Assembly: GCF_020857975.1 (NCBI RefSeq)
Contig: NZ_JACWUO010000017.1
Coordinates: forward strand, 19,049-83,048
Direction of reading: 5' to 3'
Length of the DNA: 64,000 bases
Source of the DNA: Stenotrophomonas rhizophila
Lineage (GTDB): Bacteria; Pseudomonadota; Gammaproteobacteria; Xanthomonadales; Xanthomonadaceae
The notes below the pieces were generated by a model. The model had not been told where the DNA came from, did not search any database, and saw only the letters and a program-made list of their open reading frames with translations. Position 1 is the stretch's first letter; the number at the start of each line of letters is the position of its first letter. Positions 36,534-47,275 of this stretch are shown here, piece after piece. The translations under genes were made by a program, and so were the position numbers.

Positions 36534-38825
36534 TTACTTTCCCTTGAAAAACAGCGCCTTGGCTGCGACCGAGAACACCGGCGCCGGGGCCGGGGCCAGC
36601 GGCATCACGCCGATGTCGGCACCGTCGGCCACCGCCAGCGTCAGGTACAGCGCGTCGCCGTCGGGCTGCGCACTGAAGCCATTGCCCGCACTCAAGCGGT
36701 CGGCATCCAGGCAGTACTCGGCAGGCACCGCGCCGGGGGTGAGGCGTGAGAACAAGGTGGCGCAATCGGCACGGTTGGACAGGTAATCGACGCTGCCATT
36801 GCGGGCCACCGTCCAGGTCCGGTAGCGCCAGCGCGACGGCCGGTCCTCGCTGACCTGGCGGATGCTGCCGGGGTCCAGCAACGCATCGGCCGACCACAGC
36901 CCACCGGCCGACAGCCGGGTGAACAGTACGCGCTGCGCGGCCGGGTCGAAGCGTGCCTGCGAGACCCCGTCGATGCTGCCCAACAGGCGCCAGGGGCTGT
37001 CGCGGCGGTCGAACAGCAGCAGCCGCATGCGTTCGCTGGCGTCGCGCTCGACCACCAGCACGTGCGCGGCATCGCCGGCGTACAGCGCCTGCAACGGCTG
37101 CGCCACCGGCACCGGCAACGGCACCACCAGGTCGTCGCGCGGGGACACTTCGTAGATCACCGGCCGCGCCTGCGCATCGCGGCCGGAGACCAGCAGCCGG
37201 GTGCTGTCGGCCGACCAGTCGGCGGCCTGCCGGGTTTCCGGGCGCAGCCCTTCGACCGGACGCAGCGACTCGGGGCGGGTCAGGTCGGCCCACCACAGCC
37301 CGTAGTTGCCGGAGCGGTCGGAGGTGAACACCAGTTGCCGGCCGTCCGGGGCCAGCATCGGCTGCCCATCGCGGCCATTGGAGGCGAACAGGCGCTCGGG
37401 CGTGCCCGGATGGCCCTGCTCCAGCGGCACCCGGAACAGGCCGAACTGCGCCTTGCGGTGCACGAAGGCGAGCATGTCGTTGTGCCGCGACACCGCCGGC
37501 GACTGCGCATCGTCGATGCCGACATCGCGCAGCATGCGGGTCTGCGTGTCGAGCTCATACAGGCGCGCTTCGCTGTCCACGCGGCGCCCGAACACGATGT
37601 GGCGGCTGTCGCCGCGCCAGGCCCAGCCACGGATCTCGGCCGAATCGTCGGTCAACTGCTCCGGCACGCCCCCCTGCGCCGGCAGCCGCCACAGATCGCC
37701 GATCTGCGGGTTGCGCACGAACACGATCCAGCGCCCGTCGGGCGAGTAGCGCGGCGCATAGTCGAAACTGTCCTCGGCCACGGTATAGGCCAGCGCGCGC
37801 CATTGCCCGCTGGCGATGTCCAGGATGCGGATGCCACGGTGGGCAAAGCGCCCGGCCAGCGACCCGAACAGCAGGCCGCGGCCGTCGGGGGTCCAATCGA
37901 AACTGAGCAGCTCGGTGCCATCACAGCGGGTGAGGTGGCGCACCGCGCCGCCGGTGGCACTGGCGATCAGCACTTCGCAGGCGCCGTCGGCGGCAAAGCG
38001 CGCGAAGGCGATCTCGCGGCCATCGGGCGACCAGTTCGGGAAGCGGTCCGAGGCACCCTCGGGCGTGTCGGTCAGCGGCCGCGCCGGCGCATTGCCCGAG
38101 GTCTGGACCTTGATCGTACTGCCCTTGCGTGCGGTGCTGTCGGCCTCATAGGCCACCTGCGAACCGTCCGGGGACAAGGTCGGATAAGTCTCAAAGCCGG
38201 CGGTGGCGGTGATCAGCCGGTAGGGGCGCTGCGGGCTGCCGACCACCCGGCTGCCATCCTCGAGCACGCCGCTGGACGCCACCGCCGCCGAGGGCCGCTG
38301 CAGCAGCAGCGCGGCCATCACCAGCAGCGCCACCAGCATGCCCAGCCCGACCAGCAGCAGCACATGCCGACGGATCCGCCGCCAGCGCATGCGCGCGGTC
38401 ACCGGCGCCGCGACGGCGCTCGCCGCGACATCCGGCTCGACGGCGACGTCAGTGGCCACGTCCGGATCCAGCTCCACCACCCGCACCGGCACCAGCAGGC
38501 GGTAGCCGGTCTTGGCGATGGTTTCGATGTAGGCGGTGCCGGCCTCGTCGTCGCTGGCGAAGGCCTTGCGCAGCTGGGTCACCGCCTGGGTCAGCACGTC
38601 GTTGGTGGGCAATGTATCGGGCCACACCTCGGCGAACAGTTCCTCGCGGGTCACCACCGTGCCGGGGCAACGCAGCAGGGCCTTCAGTACGCCCAGCGCC
38701 TTGGGCGTGAGCCGGCGCGGACGACGCGCACCGGGCGCCATGACCTCACGCGAGGACAGGGTAACGGTGCAATCGCCGATCCTGAGCTGATCGGCTGAAG
38801 GTGGCCCACTATCGATGCTGATCAT
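36534..38825 (-). CDS. Membrane winged-helix regulator with WD40-like (TolB/PD40) sensor
   Basis: A 763-residue protein. Residues about 14-112 form an OmpR/CadC-type winged helix (RRLTPKALGVLKALLRCPG, VVTREELFAEVWP, ETIAKTGYRLLVP). A transmembrane helix (about 154-176) follows, and then a long C-terminal part with repeated TolB/PD40-type strands (LSPDGSQVAYEADS, FPNWSPDGREIAFARF, RYSPDGRWIVFVRN, MLAPDGRQLVFTSDRSGNY). This is a CadC-like membrane-bound regulator whose periplasmic beta-propeller probably senses a ligand. It lies 123 bp upstream of the AraC gene. Confidence 0.85.
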   Translation of the reverse strand: MISIDSGPPSADQLRIGDCTVTLSSREVMAPGARRPRRLTPKALGVLKALLRCPGTVVTREELFAEVWPDTLPTNDVLTQAVTQLRKAFASDDEAGTAYIETIAKTGYRLLVPVRVVELDPDVATDVAVEPDVAASAVAAPVTARMRWRRIRRHVLLLVGLGMLVALLVMAALLLQRPSAAVASSGVLEDGSRVVGSPQRPYRLITATAGFETYPTLSPDGSQVAYEADSTARKGSTIKVQTSGNAPARPLTDTPEGASDRFPNWSPDGREIAFARFAADGACEVLIASATGGAVRHLTRCDGTELLSFDWTPDGRGLLFGSLAGRFAHRGIRILDIASGQWRALAYTVAEDSFDYAPRYSPDGRWIVFVRNPQIGDLWRLPAQGGVPEQLTDDSAEIRGWAWRGDSRHIVFGRRVDSEARLYELDTQTRMLRDVGIDDAQSPAVSRHNDMLAFVHRKAQFGLFRVPLEQGHPGTPERLFASNGRDGQPMLAPDGRQLVFTSDRSGNYGLWWADLTRPESLRPVEGLRPETRQAADWSADSTRLLVSGRDAQARPVIYEVSPRDDLVVPLPVPVAQPLQALYAGDAAHVLVVERDASERMRLLLFDRRDSPWRLLGSIDGVSQARFDPAAQRVLFTRLSAGGLWSADALLDPGSIRQVSEDRPSRWRYRTWTVARNGSVDYLSNRADCATLFSRLTPGAVPAEYCLDADRLSAGNGFSAQPDGDALYLTLAVADGADIGVMPLAPAPAPVFSVAAKALFFKGK

Positions 38826-38959
38826 TCCGGTGATACGAGTGAATGCAGAACAACGGGAACGCAGCATTCATCGCAATCAACCACCGATCGAACGAACCGC
38901 CAGATTCCGCACAAGGCATCAGCGCAAAGCGCAAAAACACTGAAGCGCGCGAATACTAG

Positions 38960-39067
38960 CCTATGCCGGTTAACCGCGCCTGTGCGCGTGGACGACACCA
39001 GGCTCTCTCTCGCCGACGAATTCACATAAATGACGTCACCATTCGCGCCCTCGGGCGCGAATTTTTT
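38960..39067 (+). ncRNA. Candidate small RNA ending in a strong terminator
   Basis: ATTCGCGCC (39041-39049) pairs with GGCGCGAAT (39054-39062), overlapping a T6 run (39062-39067) on the plus strand. Both flanking genes are on the minus strand, so the terminator has no obvious plus-strand client. A small transcript starting somewhere in 38900-38980 would explain it. The start and the promoter are not defined by the sequence; on the minus strand the hairpin lacks a T-tract. Confidence 0.35.
39041..39067 (+). terminator. Orphan intrinsic terminator
   Basis: A 9-bp GC-rich stem with a 4-nt loop runs into TTTTTT on the plus strand. It lies just past the 3' end of the minus-strand ion-channel gene. 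Confidence 0.75.
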
Positions 39068-39076
39068 ATCTGCGAT

Positions 39077-39754
39077 TCAGTTTCGTCCACGCCGCAGCAT
39101 GGTCAACCCGACCAGACGCGAGACCACCAGGGCCACATACATCACGCCTGCGAACTGTTCCAGCATTACCAGCGCGCGGGCCTGCGGATGCACCGGCACC
39201 ACATCGCTCAACCCCACCCCCGACAACAAGCTGAAGCTGAGATAAAGCAGCTCCATCCAGGTGCGCAATTCGCTCTCGCTGGTGGCCAGGAAACTGCCCG
39301 GGTACCACTGCTGGCAAACCGCGAAGGCGAAGGCGAACGCCCAGGCCAGCAAGGTGAAGGTGGCACCGGCGGCGAACAGTTCATCGCGGGTGACCTTGTG
39401 GTCCTGCAGCATGTAGGCGGTCAGGCTGCCGGCGGTATAGAAATACAACAGGCACTCCAGCAACTGGGCGGCAGTGGTCAGCCCGGGCCGGCCCAGCAGG
39501 GCGCCGCTGACCGAACACGCCACCGCCGGGATCGCCAGCAGCAGGGCCAGCCCGATCCCCAGCGGGCTGCGCCGCGCCACCCACAGCGCCAGGCCGAGCA
39601 CGGCGATGCCGAACGCGCCGAACAGCGCGCCACTGGCCCCGGCCTCGTCCATCGCCGGGTACAGCAGCACGCCCAGCAGCTGCACCCCCAACAACCACGC
39701 CGAGGGATGGCGGCGGGCGATGGCCAGCCATTTGGTGGTACGTGCTATCGCCAT
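39077..39754 (-). CDS. Ion channel family protein with an unusual filter
   Basis: A 225-residue membrane protein with about six hydrophobic segments. The last two flank a pore loop that reads LLSGVGLSDVVP where K+ channels have T-V-G-[YF]-G-D. The rest follows the ion_trans_2 layout: a helix YLSFSLLSG, the loop, then MLEQFAGVMYVALVVSRLVGL. The filter substitution (GVGLSD) makes K+ selectivity uncertain. It starts MAIARTTKWLAIARRHPS and is 97 bp from thiC. Confidence 0.75.
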   Translation of the reverse strand: MAIARTTKWLAIARRHPSAWLLGVQLLGVLLYPAMDEAGASGALFGAFGIAVLGLALWVARRSPLGIGLALLLAIPAVACSVSGALLGRPGLTTAAQLLECLLYFYTAGSLTAYMLQDHKVTRDELFAAGATFTLLAWAFAFAFAVCQQWYPGSFLATSESELRTWMELLYLSFSLLSGVGLSDVVPVHPQARALVMLEQFAGVMYVALVVSRLVGLTMLRRGRN

Positions 39755-39851
39755 GCCGGTTCCCCCATGCGGTCGCCGCCGAGCTTATCGCGGAACACGC
39801 CACGGCTGGATGAGCATGCCGGGACGGCGCGGTGCCGCCCCGGCGCCGTGC

Positions 39852-41970
<2,119 letters not shown>

Positions 41971-42212
41971 ATTAGACCATAACCGCGGTGACATTGGCGC
42001 GGGCGGCCGCGCCGGGACGCCGCCGCATTGCACCACGTGAAAGGGTGCTGACGGCCAATCGACTAGAATGGTGCAGCGCGGCACGGCAATGGCCTACCGC
42101 CCAGGAGTTCCGCATCGTCCGGCATCGACCGGCTTGATTCGCCCCAGCGCCGGTTGATGGCGCTGGAGACGGCAGGCATTCGCTCGCCCCTTTTGTACGG
42201 AGAAACTCCTTC

Positions 42213-43781
42213 ATGGTGTTTCGTATTTCCATCGCACTGATCATCGCATTGGTGCTGATCGCCGGCATCGCGCCCGGCCCCTTCAACGACGTGGTCCAGA
42301 GTGGCTTGACCACGGTGATCCGCAGTACCGGCTGGATGTACCTGCTGGTGGTGTTCGTCACCTTGTCGTTCCTGATGTACCTGGCGTTCGGCCGCTTCGG
42401 CAGCCTGCGCATCGGCGGCGAAGAGGCCGAACCGGATTTTTCCAATGCCAGCTGGATGTCGATGCTGTTCGCGGCCGGGATGGGCATCGGCCTGGTGTTC
42501 TGGGGGGCGGCCGAGCCTATCTCGCATTTCATCAAGCCACCGGAAGGGCTGGCGCCGCAGAGCATGGAAGCCGCGCGGGCCTCGATGCGCTATGCGTTCT
42601 TCCACTGGGGCCTGCACCCGTGGGCGATCTATGCGCTGATCGGGCTGGCGATGGCCTGGTTCCAGTTCAACCGCAACGGGCGCGGGCTGATCAGCGACCT
42701 GCTGCAGCCGATCATCGGCGCCCACCACCGCGGCTGGATGGGAACGGTGGTCAACGTGGCGGCGGTGGTGGCCACCGCGATCGGCGTAGCCACCACGCTG
42801 GGCTTCGGCACCATCCAGATCGCCGCCGGCGTGGAACGGGTCTTCGGCATCCGCTCGACGGTGCCGGTGCAGCTGACCATCATCGTGGTGGCGTTCGTGC
42901 TGTACATGGCTTCCACCACCAGCGGGGTGAACCGCGGCATCAAGTGGCTGTCCAACTTCAACCTGGGCCTGGCGGCGTTGCTGCTGGCGTTGATCCTGGT
43001 GCTGGGGCCGACCGGCTTCATCTTCGACACGTTCACCACCACGATCGGGTCCTACCTCAATTCGCTGGTGACGATGAGCCTGCGCATGTCGCCGTTCTCG
43101 GGCAGTACCTGGGTGGCGGATTGGACGATCTTCTACTGGGCGTGGTGGATCGCCTGGGCGCCGTTCGTGGGCTCGTTCATCGCGCGCGTATCGCGCGGGC
43201 GCAGCATCCGCGAGTTCGTGCTGGGCGTGGTGATCGCCCCCAGCGTGCTGGGCTTTGTTTGGTTCTCGGTGTTTGGCGGCACGGCGCTGTGGTCGCAGAT
43301 CTTCGGCCACGTGGATCTGGCCCAGGCGCTGGGCAACGGCTATGAGACGGTGTTGTTCACCATGTTCGACAGCCTGCCGATGCCGACGGTGCTGTCGGTG
43401 ATCGCGCTGGTGCTGCTGATGATCTTCTTCGTGACCTCGGCCGATTCGGCGGTGCTGGTGCTGGCCACGATGTCCACCGAGGAAGCCGGCGACCCGCCGC
43501 TGGCCCGGCGGATGGTGTGGGGCGTGGCGATCGCGCTGATTGCCGGGGTGCTGCTGCTGGCCGGCGGGCTGACCGCGCTGCAGGGCATGATCACGATCGC
43601 GGCGTTGCCGTTCGCGCTGCTGATGCTGCTGGTGATGTGGTCGTTGTACCGGGTGCTGGACATGGAATACGCGCTGCAGCGCCGCCGTGCGCAACGCGCG
43701 CGGCGGATGATGGATGCCTGGATCGAACGCGAGATTGCCGCGCAGGAAGAGACTCGGGAAGAGGCTGCTCGGGCACCTTGA
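42213..43781 (+). CDS. BCCT family transporter (betaine/choline/carnitine type)
   Basis: A 522-residue, 12-helix transporter with BCCT signatures: AAGMGIGLVFWGAAEP in TM3, HWGLHPWAIYALIG, and the aromatic TM8 box TIFYWAWWIAWAPFVGSFIARVSRGRSIREF. It takes up trimethylammonium osmolytes such as betaine or choline. The start ATG is preceded by GGAGA. The terminal tail (RRRAQRARRMMDAWIEREIAAQEE) is basic then acidic, typical of osmosensing BCCT proteins. A CGCTCTT/AAGAGCG hairpin follows the stop. Confidence 0.9.
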   Translation: MVFRISIALIIALVLIAGIAPGPFNDVVQSGLTTVIRSTGWMYLLVVFVTLSFLMYLAFGRFGSLRIGGEEAEPDFSNASWMSMLFAAGMGIGLVFWGAAEPISHFIKPPEGLAPQSMEAARASMRYAFFHWGLHPWAIYALIGLAMAWFQFNRNGRGLISDLLQPIIGAHHRGWMGTVVNVAAVVATAIGVATTLGFGTIQIAAGVERVFGIRSTVPVQLTIIVVAFVLYMASTTSGVNRGIKWLSNFNLGLAALLLALILVLGPTGFIFDTFTTTIGSYLNSLVTMSLRMSPFSGSTWVADWTIFYWAWWIAWAPFVGSFIARVSRGRSIREFVLGVVIAPSVLGFVWFSVFGGTALWSQIFGHVDLAQALGNGYETVLFTMFDSLPMPTVLSVIALVLLMIFFVTSADSAVLVLATMSTEEAGDPPLARRMVWGVAIALIAGVLLLAGGLTALQGMITIAALPFALLMLLVMWSLYRVLDMEYALQRRRAQRARRMMDAWIEREIAAQEETREEAARAP

Positions 43782-43787
43782 GATTTT

Positions 43788-43807
43788 CGCTCTTTATTCT
43801 AAGAGCG
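43788..43807. terminator. Hairpin between the BCCT and ggt genes
   Basis: CGCTCTT (43788-43794) and AAGAGCG (43801-43807) pair around TATTCT. The genes converge here. No T-tract is adjacent, so confidence is low. Confidence 0.4.
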
Positions 43808-43889
43808 GTCGCTTCGCTGTTGTCGGCTTGAGGGTCGGGGTGGGTGGCCCAAACCAGGCAAATGCAGAACGCTTCGCAGCTGCTCCTGC

Positions 43890-45608
43890 TCAGTACCCCG
43901 CCGCCTGCCCGTCCTTGCGGCTCTCCGACGCCCCGTAGTACACCCCGGTGTCCGGGTCGCGCAGGATCGCCTGGTAGCCGCCATACGGACCATCGGCGAA
44001 CACCACCCGATGGCCCTTGCGCATCAGCGCGCGCACCGTTTCGTACGGGAAGCCCGTTTCCAGGTTGACCTCACCGCCATCGCTCATCGCCGTGGCCTGT
44101 CCGGTGGGTTCGGTCGAGCCCTCGTGCTGGATACGTGGTGCATCGCCGGCCTCCTGCAGGTTCATGCCGAAGTCGACCATGTTCATCACGATCTGCGCAT
44201 GCCCCTGCGGCTGCATCGCCCCGCCCATCACCCCGAAACTCATCCACGGCTTGCCATCCTTGGTCACAAAGGCCGGGATGATGGTCTGGAACGGGCGCTT
44301 GCCCGGCGCATAGCCGTTCGGGTGGCCCTTGCGCAGCACGAACATCTCGCCGCGGTCCTGCAGGATGAAGCCCAGGCCCGGCGGTGCCATGCCGCTGCCC
44401 ATGCCGCGGTAGTTGGACTGGATCAGCGACACCATCATCCCGTCCGCGTCGGCCACGGTGAGGTAGATCGTGTCGCCTTCCTGCAGCTGCTTCGGCGTGC
44501 CCGGCTGCACTTCGCGCAACCCCTTGTCCATCGAGATCAGCTTGCGCCGCTCGGCCGCATAGGCCTTGGACACCAGCTTCTGCACCGGCGCCGGGTGGAA
44601 CGCCGGGTCGGTGTAGAAGCGCGCACGGTCGGCGAAGGCCAGCTTCTTGGCCTCCACGAACAGGTGCACGTGTTCGGGCGAGCCGAAGGCGATCTTGGAG
44701 AAGTCGTAGCCTTCCAGCACGTTGAGGATCTGCAGCGCGGCGATGCCCTGGCTGTTGGGCGGCAGTTCCCAGACGTCATAGCCACGGTAGTTGCTGCTTA
44801 CCGGTTCGACCCACTCACCATGGTGGCTGGCCAGGTCCTCATAGCTCAGGTAGCCGCCGTTGGCCTTGAAATAACTGTCGATGGTGCGGGCGATATCGCC
44901 CTTGTAGAACGCGTCGCGGCCACCGCGCGCGATCTGCTCCAGGGTGTTGGCCAGGTTCGGGTTCTTCCACATCTGCCCCTTGCGCGGGGCGTGGCCGTCG
45001 ACGGTGAACTGTTCGGTGAAGCCGGGGTACTTGGACAGCTTGGGCACCGAGCGATCCCAGTAGTAGGCGATCACCTCGGCGACCGGGTGGCCCTGCCGCG
45101 CATAGCCGATCGCCGGGGCCAGGTTGTCGGCCATCGGCTTGCGGCCGAAGCGTTCGTGCAGCGCGAACCAGCCATCCACCGCGCCGGGCACCGACACCGG
45201 CAGTGGGCCGGTGGCCGGGATCTCCTTCAGCCCGCGGCGCTGGAATTCGGCCAGGGTCAGCGACTTCGGCGAGCGGCCGGAGCCGTTGTAGCCGTACAGC
45301 TTCTGCGTCTTGGGGTCCCACACGATGGCGAACAGGTCCCCGCCGATCCCGTTGCCGGTCGGCTCCATCAGCCCCAGCGCCGCGTTGGCGGCGATCGCCG
45401 CGTCCACCGCCGAGCCGCCGGACTTCATCACATCCAGTGCGACCTGGGTGGCCAGTGGCTGGGAGGTGGCCGCCATCGCGTGCGGGGCGATCACCTCCGA
45501 ACGGGTGGCGAAGGGATGGCCGGTGATGCGGTCGGCACCGATCGCGGCGATCGGCAGGGCACACAGCACGGCGGCGGCAAGCAGGCCGCGGGCAAGATGT
45601 CGGGGCAC
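43890..45608 (-). CDS. ggt: Gamma-glutamyltransferase
   Basis: A 572-residue N-terminal-nucleophile hydrolase precursor with a signal peptide. Features: GGSAVDAAIAANAALGLMEPTGNGIGGD in the large subunit, an autoprocessing Thr in GDTIYLTVADADG, SLIQSNYRGMGSGMAPPGLGF, and a small subunit with SFGVMGGAMQPQGHAQIV. It cleaves gamma-glutamyl bonds of glutathione in the periplasm. A GTG start at 45608 gives VPRHLARGLLAAAVL, a good signal peptide; an ATG at 45683 would add 25 residues. It is divergent from the ilv leader. Confidence 0.9.
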   Translation of the reverse strand: MPRHLARGLLAAAVLCALPIAAIGADRITGHPFATRSEVIAPHAMAATSQPLATQVALDVMKSGGSAVDAAIAANAALGLMEPTGNGIGGDLFAIVWDPKTQKLYGYNGSGRSPKSLTLAEFQRRGLKEIPATGPLPVSVPGAVDGWFALHERFGRKPMADNLAPAIGYARQGHPVAEVIAYYWDRSVPKLSKYPGFTEQFTVDGHAPRKGQMWKNPNLANTLEQIARGGRDAFYKGDIARTIDSYFKANGGYLSYEDLASHHGEWVEPVSSNYRGYDVWELPPNSQGIAALQILNVLEGYDFSKIAFGSPEHVHLFVEAKKLAFADRARFYTDPAFHPAPVQKLVSKAYAAERRKLISMDKGLREVQPGTPKQLQEGDTIYLTVADADGMMVSLIQSNYRGMGSGMAPPGLGFILQDRGEMFVLRKGHPNGYAPGKRPFQTIIPAFVTKDGKPWMSFGVMGGAMQPQGHAQIVMNMVDFGMNLQEAGDAPRIQHEGSTEPTGQATAMSDGGEVNLETGFPYETVRALMRKGHRVVFADGPYGGYQAILRDPDTGVYYGASESRKDGQAAGY

Positions 45609-45836
45609 GGGGTGGTTCCTGAAGGGTGGTAGCCCCCTGATAGTGGCCGCAGCGCGCCCCCGATGACATCCGACAATGGTCATGCCAGGTGCACGGGTCG
45701 GCCCGGAATCCGCGCAGAACGCCGCGTCAAAATAGTGAATTCGGGTTCACCGTAACGCTTTCAACCGCAACCATCCTTGCGTGGCGAGGCTTTGCGCTGG
45801 ATGCAGGCGAAACTGTCGGAAATCTGGCCGCCAGGG

Positions 45837-45873
45837 TTGACAGCGCCAAAACGCCTGTGGTTTTCTCGATCTC
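45837..45873 (+). promoter_or_regulatory. Putative ilv operon promoter
   Basis: A consensus -35 TTGACA lies at 45837-45842, followed after 18 bp by a poor -10 (TTTTCT, 45861-45866). The inferred start is at or next to the ATG of the leader peptide at 45874, so the leader mRNA may be leaderless; no ribosome site precedes the ATG. Confidence 0.45.
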
Positions 45874-45999
45874 ATGTTGCAGCGCACAGCCACCCGCGAA
45901 TCCATCCAGCACGCCGACACCGGCGGCGCCTCGATCCGTTCGCTTCTCGTCCTCGTACTTATTACCCAACCAACAGGTGCGGGACGGACCGGCGTGTAA
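45874..45999 (+). CDS. ilv operon leader peptide
   Basis: A 41-codon open frame (MLQRTATRESIQHADTGGAS...) contains an uninterrupted run LLVLVLIT at codons 24-31, written with codons that are rare elsewhere in this window (CTT, GTA, CTT, ATT). It ends TAA at 45997. Its position upstream of an attenuator and of the ilv-leu operon, with Leu, Val and Ile codons in one block, fits a multivalent BCAA leader. The ATG has no ribosome site. See the attenuator entry for the RNA logic. Confidence 0.75.
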   Translation: MLQRTATRESIQHADTGGASIRSLLVLVLITQPTGAGRTGV

Positions 46000-46053
46000 G
46001 CAAGACTGCCAGGTATCCATCAAAACCCGCACCCACCCAGGTGCGGGTTTTTT
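45976..46053 (+). promoter_or_regulatory. BCAA attenuator (anti-terminator and terminator)
   Basis: Three 8-nt segments are visible: A GGTGCGGG (45976-45983) inside the end of the leader peptide frame, B CCCGCACC (46026-46033), and C GGTGCGGG (46040-46047). B pairs with C as part of a terminator (AAACCCGCACC/GGTGCGGGTTT) followed by T6 (46048-46053). B can instead pair with A. A ribosome stalled at the Leu/Val/Ile codons leaves A free, favouring A-B and read-through; one reaching the stop codon covers A, and B-C terminates. Confidence 0.8.
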
Positions 46054-46107
46054 CGTTTCAGAGCCCCTGCATTCCTCCCCTCCCCCCTTTCGACTGCCCC
46101 TGCCGCC

Positions 46108-46221
46108 ATGACCCGCCAGCCCGCCACCGCCGCTTCGATGCCCACCGCCTGCATGGCTGGTGCCTGCGGCCGTGGCGCGGCGCATGCCACCACTTCCCCT
46201 GACTGGCCGACGCGTCGCTGA
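46108..46221 (+). CDS. Possible 37-residue upstream ORF before ilvC
   Basis: [20 protein letters not shown]... ends inside the loop of the second terminator-like hairpin. It has no Leu, Ile or Val. There is no clear ribosome site. It may be a chance ORF; it is listed because its stop codon coincides with the second hairpin in the ilvC leader. Confidence 0.25.
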   Translation: MTRQPATAASMPTACMAGACGRGAAHATTSPDWPTRR

Positions 46222-46240
46222 CCGTCGGCCACTTTTTTCT
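46205..46240 (+). terminator. Second terminator-like hairpin before ilvC
   Basis: GGCCGACG (46205-46212) pairs with CGTCGGCC (46223-46230), followed by ACTTTTTTCTTT. It lies 22 bp before the ilvC ATG and 152 bp after the attenuator T-run, and is positioned to regulate read-through into ilvC. Confidence 0.6.
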
Positions 46241-46261
46241 TTCCGCCAAAGGACCTCCCCC

Positions 46262-47236
46262 ATGAGCACCAACGACCTGCCCCAGATCAAGATCGCCGTT
46301 GTCGGCTACGGCAGCCAGGGCCGCGCGCACGCGCTGAACCTGCGTGAATCCGGCTTCGATGTCGTCGTCGGGCTGCGCCCGGGCGGCCCCACCGAAGTCA
46401 AGGCACAGGCCGACGGCTTCACCGTCAAGGCCCCGGCCGAGGCGGTCAAGGACGCCGACCTGGTCGCCGTGCTGACCCCGGACATGGTGCAGAAGAAGCT
46501 CTATGAAGACGTGCTCGCACCCAACATGAAACAGGGCGCGGTACTGCTGTTCGCGCATGGGCTGAACGTGCACTTCGACATGATCAAGCCGCGCGATGAC
46601 CTGGACGTGGTGCTGGTGGCGCCCAAGGGCCCGGGCGCGCTGGTCCGCCGCGAGTACGAGATCGGCCGTGGCGTGCCGTGCATCTGGGCGGTCTACCAGG
46701 ACAAGAGCGGCAAGGCGGCCGAGTTCGCGCTGGCCTACGCCGCCGGCCTGGGTGGCGCGCGCGCCAACCTGATCCAGACCACCTTCAAGGAAGAAACCGA
46801 GACCGACCTGTTCGGCGAGCAGGCCGTGCTGTGCGGCGGTGCCTCGGCACTGGTCCAGGCCGGTTTCGAAACCCTGGTGGAAGCCGGCTACCAGCCGGAA
46901 ATCGCCTACTACGAAGTGCTGCACGAACTGAAGCTGATCGTGGACCTGTTCTACGAAGGCGGCATCACCCGCATGCTGGAATTCATCTCCGAAACCGCCC
47001 AGTACGGCGACTACGTCAGCGGCCCGCGGGTGATCGACGCCGGCACCAAGGCGCGCATGAAGGACGTGCTGACCGACATCCAGAACGGCACCTTCACCAA
47101 GAACTGGGTGGCCGAATACGAAGCGGGCCTGCCGAACTACAACAAGTTCAAGCAGGCCGACCTGGAGCACCCGATCGAGAAGGTAGGCAAGGAACTGCGC
47201 GCCAAGATGGTCTGGTTGCAAAGTCAAGCCGCGTAA
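46262..47236 (+). CDS. ilvC: Ketol-acid reductoisomerase
   Basis: A 324-residue class I KARI: NADPH-binding GYGSQG at 15-20, [32 protein letters not shown], and [17 protein letters not shown] plus SETAQYGD in the C-terminal knotted domain. It catalyses the isomerisation and reduction step in valine and isoleucine synthesis. It is the first structural gene of the ilv-leu operon, 22 bp after a terminator-like hairpin. The ATG follows AAAGGACC. Confidence 0.97.
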   Translation: MSTNDLPQIKIAVVGYGSQGRAHALNLRESGFDVVVGLRPGGPTEVKAQADGFTVKAPAEAVKDADLVAVLTPDMVQKKLYEDVLAPNMKQGAVLLFAHGLNVHFDMIKPRDDLDVVLVAPKGPGALVRREYEIGRGVPCIWAVYQDKSGKAAEFALAYAAGLGGARANLIQTTFKEETETDLFGEQAVLCGGASALVQAGFETLVEAGYQPEIAYYEVLHELKLIVDLFYEGGITRMLEFISETAQYGDYVSGPRVIDAGTKARMKDVLTDIQNGTFTKNWVAEYEAGLPNYNKFKQADLEHPIEKVGKELRAKMVWLQSQAA

Positions 47237-47275
47237 CTGCGCGGCTCCCCCACCCGCTTTCGTAAAGGTCACCGC

